DNA of 64,000 nt from Sanderia malayensis (lineage: Eukaryota > Cnidaria > Scyphozoa > Semaeostomeae > Pelagiidae). The notes beneath the pieces are model-generated. The model searched no databases. It saw nothing but the letters and a program-made list of their open reading frames with translations, and was not told the DNA's origin. How positions within the stretch are numbered: position 1 is the first letter of the stretch; every line of letters begins with the position of its first letter. The position numbers and the translations under genes were made by a program. Where the stretch lies: positions 372,001 to 436,000 of the forward strand of contig RQOL01000855.1 of the NCBI GenBank assembly GCA_013076295.1, read 5' to 3'. Positions 57,691 through 64,000 of the stretch are shown piece after piece.

Positions 57691-58710
57691 GTTTACAGCT
57701 GATTCTGCTGTCCACTTTCACTTTCACTTTTAGAAATCAATAGCACCACACAAATGACGTAATGCACGGTGTGCGCCTTTAAGCACAAAACTGAGCTGCT
57801 CCGTTACGCTACTGCACCAAACCCGTGTATTGTGCCATGCAGCAACAGCCACAAACCTAGCTTAACAGTAGAACCTCACTGAATTTTAAAAAAAGCTGGA
57901 ATCAGTCTTTATTACAAATTTCTAGTCTTTTATTTCAATACCCAATATATGCAAATTAGAGATTGAGATACATAAAACATTGTTTGCTGATTGTAAAGCT
58001 GGTTCCACAAGATTCTTAAAATTTTTAAAACTTACTTACTTTCAACATTTAAAAGTCAAAATTACACAACATTATCAAAAGTCATTGGCTGCATAACTGA
58101 ATTTTGCTTATTTACCGTAAGAATCAAAAACAATTTCAATGCTGTTTTAAATGCATACACAATTGTAATTGATGTAATTATATGATTAATGGCAATGATT
58201 GGTTAATCCAAGCTATTTACAGATGACACATATTCTATAAGAAACCCTGCTTGGAAACATCAATAATCGAGGTGCCCTATTTTTGGAACATGTTGGTCGC
58301 GTTTTACCAATAAAAGTTTCTTTAAAGTTTCTAAATTGCATCCTTGAAACTATCAGAAACATTTCACAACACAACAAAACAACTGTAAATCAGAAAACGA
58401 TCACAATAATTCGTGACCATTCAAAGAAATGAATGAGATAATGAGGAAAAGGTTATATAACTTTTTATTTGATCTGCATGGGTTTTGGTCTGGGTTCATA
58501 TCAATCCAAAATAATCATCTCAAGACCCAAATTGCTTACAAAAACGTGATGTAGCGATGTGCTTAGTCACGAAGAATAAAAAAAACCATAAAAATAGTAG
58601 AAAACGTAACATGATATAAATCATGTCACTTATTGCGTTCCATTGAATAACATGTATATGATGAGATGCACATCAAAAATAGCTACAATACAATTTGGAG
58701 TTAAAACAAT
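57691..58710. other. Spacer between genes D and E
   Basis: Contains the promoter-proximal block of gene D with TGACGT at 57755-57760. The rest is shared spacer DNA without coding signal. Confidence 0.5.
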
Positions 58711-61700
58711 TCAGTTGTCATATAAAGTAACTTTTTGGGTGATTGGTTTACGGCAGATGTGACATTCCTGCAAATGAGCTGAACAAACATTGCAGCAACT
58801 GTGACCACAAGAAAATGCCACAGTGCGTGTATTTTCAAAACAAATTTTGCACACGTTACTGCTATCTGCATCAACATCATCTTCAGGTGCTGGGCCTACA
58901 GAAGTATATACAAGTACAATATAGGTTATGTCTGGCCACCTCCACATGTGTAATTTTGTCAACCTGCTTGTTTACAGACAATGTTGGGAAGAAATTATAT
59001 AATCTTACCAATAACTTGTTTGTCAACAATTTCCATAGAACACTGCAAACATCTCTTCATTCTCGTTGAGCAAGCTATGAAAAACATTGCTTACAATTAG
59101 TTTTAGACCAGGAACAGATTAGATAAAAGCAATAAAAATCAAAACAGCATACCATGGCAAACAATCATGTGATTGCATGGCAGCATTCTGATATTAGCTT
59201 TGTTTTCTTCACAAAGTTTGCAAATTGGCATCGAGGAAGGCAAAAATGCAGAAACACTCGTAATCTCTCTCTGCCAAAATAAAATATACATTAGTACTAG
59301 GTAATAGTCAGGATAGCATATAAATAGTGTCGTAAATAGGAAGAATAGAATATAATTAAATGTATGCATGAAACCTTGCATTCCTTGCATTTCTTGAAAT
59401 TATCTGCACATGACTGACAACACAGCTTATGACCGCATGGTTTAAATTCAGCATCAATAAGGAATTCCTTGCAATCCCGGCACACATCTGCATTTGTTAC
59501 TGCACCTGAACCAGGTGATGAAGCAGCACCTTGGACAGTATCTAGTGCAGTCCCAGAAAGCATGTTGTTTCTTGGTGGGGATGTGGATGTTGGTGAACTA
59601 ATTCTAAAAAATAATTCAATGAGGTCGTTGAAATTGAAAATACAGACACGTCCTTAGCAAAATGCAAAAGCAATAAAAAGATATTGCTTGCTCACATAGA
59701 CATTCTTTTTTCTTTAAACTTCCCCAAAATATTTTTAATGGCTGGTTCTGTGACAATGTCCAGTGAGGATTTTCCAGCATGGTTGCAGTGGTGAAGGTCG
59801 GCACCTTCTTTTACCAAATAGCATGCTATGGCTAATGGACTGGCCTTTGGCCTATCAATCTGCGACAATATCTGAAAGAATACAAACATTTACTTAACTC
59901 AATCGAAAATGGGACGGTAATGGGTCTGAGCTTATCAAGAAGCATAAAAATAAACAGAACAGAAGTTAGGCAGAGAGACCTCAGCAATGTCTGGTACACT
60001 TTCAATTCCAGTTAACTGCTCAGCAACTAACGACATCGCTTGAAATCGCATCAGGACAGTATGCAACAGCGTGTCACCATCATTATCTTCTGACATAACG
60101 TTGGCTCCATGAGATATTAGCAATTTCATGATGCCTATGTATCCCTCCATGGCTGCAAGCATAATAGCAGTGTGTCCCTTGCAAGTTTTCAGTTCCAACT
60201 GGCAATTTCCCTGAATATGAATACGATTCGTTACAAGCTATTACAAGACAATAGTTGAGAATAAAAAAATTCTTCTGAACAATTTGAAATGCTTGTACAG
60301 ATGATACCTCATTAAGCATAAAGTAAACAATATCTTCGTGTCCCTGGTGGACAGCAAAGTGCAAAGGCGAAAGTCCATCTTTTCCTTGTATGTTCACGAG
60401 TTCTGGGGCTTTATTCAACATCAATTTTACAGCGCTGGAAAAGAAGATATTTAAAACTTCACTTTGTGGTAGCAAGTATAAGGGGACGGAAGATAACTGA
60501 ATCAGTTAGGAATAAACATAGCAAGCTGTAATGTTTTAGAAATTCATCGTTGTTTGTCAGCAGCAAGAAAAGACAACTAAATGATAGAAAATGAATCTAT
60601 TTGTGTCTATGCAATTATGGCTGTTGTTTCAAAAGATGAGTGCAACGTTGATATTGTAAATTGTAGCAAATAAAAATGCGTACACATCCTTTCCTTTGAC
60701 CGTAGCAACATGCAAAGGATTGAATCCTTGTTTGTTGTAAACGCAAAAATCTACTGAGGGTAGCCTCAACAAAATCTTCACAAGGTCAGTTCTGTCTTTA
60801 GAAATTGCATGATGAAGTGGCGTGTCTCCTTCCTTATCCTAAATGAAATGGGCATCCAAAAATATATACACAGCACAGAGTCTATATATAGATAGTAAAG
60901 CCTTGACTGCTAAGGTGAAAAATATACTGGCAAGCATAAAACGATCACTGAAAAAAACAACTGAAGAGTAGCTACAGAAATCATTTGCAAGGCATACGGG
61001 TAAAAAGAGAGAAACCATAGAAGATCCACCAACCATCCTTACCTGGGTGTTTACATCAGCACTGCTATCAGCAAGTGTTCTTACGATTTCCACCCCTCCT
61101 TTCCAAACTGCAATGTGCAATGCTGTCAAGCCTTTCTTGTTTTGCAAGTCAAGGGCAGCCTTATTTCTTATCAACAGCTTGACAAGCTCCAGGGATGAGC
61201 CTATCGCAGCATAATGCAATGCGGTATCGCCATCATCGTCCTGTTAAGGTTGAAATGAAGATATCATGACAATTATAGTATGAACAGGATAGTTTGAATT
61301 ATATACAAAGTTGAAAAAAAAGGCAAAATATAAATGTATTCATATCTTTACCAGGTAGTGAATATCAGCACCATATCTCAACAATATGTCAGCTATCTCT
61401 AAATACCCTTTATGACAAGCAATTTGCAGTGGAGATGTTTCACCATTTTTAACGTTTGCCTAAAACAAATGACTCTATATTTATGGAAATTCTATGTGTA
61501 ATATTGTCTAGCTTGAAATGCAAAACAAAATACGAGCCTCACAGCCTGTCTGTCTTTTTTTAAGATACTCTCAACTGTGTCCTTATCTCCATTTTTAGTG
61601 GCTGCAATCATGAGGTTTCCATCTTCCAAACTTCCAACCAACAACTTCCTAAGTCCTTCCAATAATGCATCATGGATGTCACCTGTTTGAAATAAACATA

Positions 61701-63711
61701 ATTTTGATTTTAGACTTTTCTTTATTTCTGCAATTTTTTCAAAGAAAGTTAGAGCAGGCCTCAAATTAAAAGTGTCTTATTTTCGGATTATTATCTCATC
61801 AGCATTTACTTTGTCTTCGGATTCAATTTCAAATCAGTCATAACAGAGTAACTAGGTCATAAAATTATTCCACTTTTAGCAGCTTCTTACGTTTAAGGGT
61901 GAAGATTAATACAAAAAATAAATAGATCTTATTTCACCAAGATGAAATAACAAATCTATTATTTCACCTTGATCCTTTGACTTTTAAACTTTTCCCAATT
62001 TAGGAGTTGACTTTTAGTAAAATATTCGTATGTGCATTTTCAAAATGCAGCTAGATATCTTTGGCCCAAAATGGAAAACTATAAAGATATCATAATCAAA
62101 GCACTAAACAAAACAGTTTATCAAAGAGACAGGCAGAAAATGCGCAAGATCGGAGACAACCCCAGGATGATAAATCAGACATCAAATACTAACCCTGCAA
62201 TGAATCTGCAGTGGAAGATGGCAGTTTTTTCAATGCAGCAGGACTAAATGTCCATTGATGGCCATTGACATTTACTTTAACATCACCATCATCATCAACA
62301 CGAAGAACATCACCCACTTTGCCCAAGGAATCACTCATGGCATCATTCCAACCACATCGTCCCTCTTGCATCTTGATAATGACCTCTTTATTTGACCGCA
62401 CTCTGACTTTATCTCCAGCGGAGAAACTTTCCACCTAAAACAAACTGTGTTGATTAATACCCCAAGGTATAGTCAAAACAATGCACAACCAAATGCTAAA
62501 GTCATAAAATATAAAATAAATTTATATTGTACCTTGCACAAGCAGCGCGGATTGTAAACAGAGATAGATGATTTGACTATATCAGAAGAGCCAGCCAATA
62601 GCGCAAGAATGCCTGAAAATTTATATACAATTTTGACAGCAATATCTCCTGTTGGCATTACTGACATAACTGTTCCAATCCTGCCAACAGACTAAAAATA
62701 AAAAATAAAAATGCTATAGATATAAATACATATCTGATCTGGAAAACAACATTTGGAAAGTAAATGCAAGATCATGTCTTAATTCATTCTAGGTATTGTG
62801 TATTGTATACCACATTCGTTACCTCTTCCATATCATCATTAACAGCACCATGTCCAACTTGTAACCTTTTCATTTCATCCCAATCAACATTAATAGCAAC
62901 AGTATTGCCTTCATTGAAACTGTAAGAATCTTCATCTGTGCTATGCAACAAATCTCGGTCTTTAAAACAATATAGGCACATATTTTAAACTAAACAATCT
63001 GAGAACATGGTAAGAACTATAAAAAAATAAAGACCTCATAAATACAAGATCAAATCTGTACATCAAGGCAACACCCCAAAACATGAGGGCATGGTGCCAT
63101 TCAAGTCCTACTGGCTATGTCCCTTGCTTTTGCTTGATATAATAACATATAAATGGACATAAAAACCTTGGGGTATGAATATTTATTGCTTGTCTTTGGA
63201 AAATTCATGCAAAGAAAGTAATATATATTAAACAATACCAATTATAGGCAGGTGCTGTTCGTAATAAGGCCCAATAGATGTTGGTCTAACTGCAATCAGA
63301 TCAACCTGAAACATAAAATGATTTTGAATTACATGAGAAGGCAATAAAGAATGAACACCAAAAATAAATAGATTTTACTATAAGCATAGCAAAGAAACAC
63401 TACAGTCGAGAAATCATTGAAGTAAGCTCTTCTCCAAAATGCAGGCATCAAACTTAAGTAGTTGAATGAAAAATATTGGCACAAACTTTTCCATTAGCAC
63501 CAATTCGGTAGTTGGTACACACACTACTTTCATCCCATTGAACTGTAGCCCCATTTTCTTCACCATCTAACTGTGTATCAAAATTATGCATATTATAAAA
63601 ATTATATCACAAACCAAGAAGATACAACAAAAGATATTAATATATTTAAATAAACCTGAGAACGTTTCCAGTTATAAAGCTTTTTAATTTTGCCAGTCTT
63701 TCCATTTCCCC
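58711..63711 (-). CDS. MIB gene E: Mind bomb-type E3 ligase, exons 4-20, visible part intact (5' end off-window)
   Basis: Minus-strand exons: 63656-63711, 63487-63570 and 63239-63305 (MIB/HERC2-2), 62823-62959 and 62533-62691 (REP 1), 62194-62434 (REP 2), 61543-61682, 61352-61459, 61043-61240, 60684-60838, 60308-60434 and 59980-60210 (ankyrins, including DGDTALHYAAIGSS-type repeats), 59696-59871, 59375-59603 (RING 1), 59153-59270 and 59009-59074 (RING 2), 58711-58895 (RING 3, stop). Every visible exon has the consensus length and the phases join, so this is the best candidate for a working member. It has one REP set, as in D. Exons 1-3 (MIB/HERC2-1, ZZ, first part of MIB/HERC2-2) lie past the right edge. 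Confidence 0.87.
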
Positions 63712-63846
63712 CTAAAAAAATTCAAAATGCATAATCAACTAAAGTTAATACACAAAGTAACTGAAAGTAGAATTAACAGAGCAACTTTCAAATCATAATG
63801 ACCTATAACAAAATAGCATAAAATATGTTATCTTAGTTATGATAGT

Positions 63847-64000
63847 GAAAGGACAAAATCAGTCAAATAGGAATGCAGAAATGAGGGGCCTACAGAAATG
63901 TGGGGGCTTACACCCACAAGTGAATGCTCATGTGCCAGACTGCAGAGTATGGCAAGTGCACATCTGAGCAATGCGAGACATTTTTCCAAAATTTCGTTGC
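63847..64000 (+). mobile_element. LINE remnant in intron 3 of gene E, diverged and cut by the window end
   Basis: It starts with the same gacaaaatcagtcaa lead-in as the others, then diverges with several indels, and the Cys motif is no longer readable. Confidence 0.4.

Overview
The window is AT-rich animal (metazoan) nuclear DNA with short spliced introns, consensus GT/AG junctions and many transposon relics. The protein families (Mind bomb E3 ligase, DDX43-type helicase, KDZ transposase) point to an invertebrate, perhaps a tunicate or another early-branching marine lineage; I cannot name the species from sequence alone.

The backbone is a head-to-tail array of five Mind bomb (MIB) E3 ubiquitin-ligase paralogues, all on the minus strand, named here A to E from left to right. 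A is at 1-4938 (3' end off-window). B has its body at 6145-16590 and its first exon at 39001-39202. C is at 41479-50201, D at 51207-57690, and E at 58711-63711 (5' end off-window). The D plan is 20 exons and 986 codons if read in frame: MIB/HERC2, ZZ finger, MIB/HERC2, REP repeats, ankyrins, three RINGs, which is the MIB1 layout. A, B and C carry an extra copy of the REP exons. A LINE 3' remnant sits in the same intron of all five, so the array grew by duplication of one ancestor. C is a patchwork nearly identical to A, B and D in different segments. A to D each carry small frame lesions, while the visible part of E is clean.

Between exon 1 and exon 2 of gene B lies about 22 kb of foreign DNA (16743-38827). 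It is bounded by AGCTAAG/CTTAGCT ends and a TAA target duplication. From left to right it holds: a damaged 5' piece of a KDZ transposase gene running into a 100-N assembly gap (17894-17993); a 3'-truncated, frameshifted DDX43-like helicase on the minus strand; an intact 15-exon KDZ transposase gene (21692-27269); GGGCGCTTATT-type repeats; a 17-unit, 136-bp tandem array whose units look like minus-strand micro-exons (29899-32173); a block at about 33340-33440 that is the inverted counterpart of the KDZ 5' end; featureless DNA; a 137-bp satellite (37240-38040); and a palindromic MITE at the right edge.

The MIB introns and spacers carry other insertions. Two foldback elements have arms of short GGAAC-type minisatellites and 10-bp target duplications (495-1427, repeated in the duplicate at 45528-46460, and 11666-13585). 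The second is nested in a 3.2-kb TIR element. A Tc1/mariner-like MITE, a hAT fragment and a probable solo LTR are also present.
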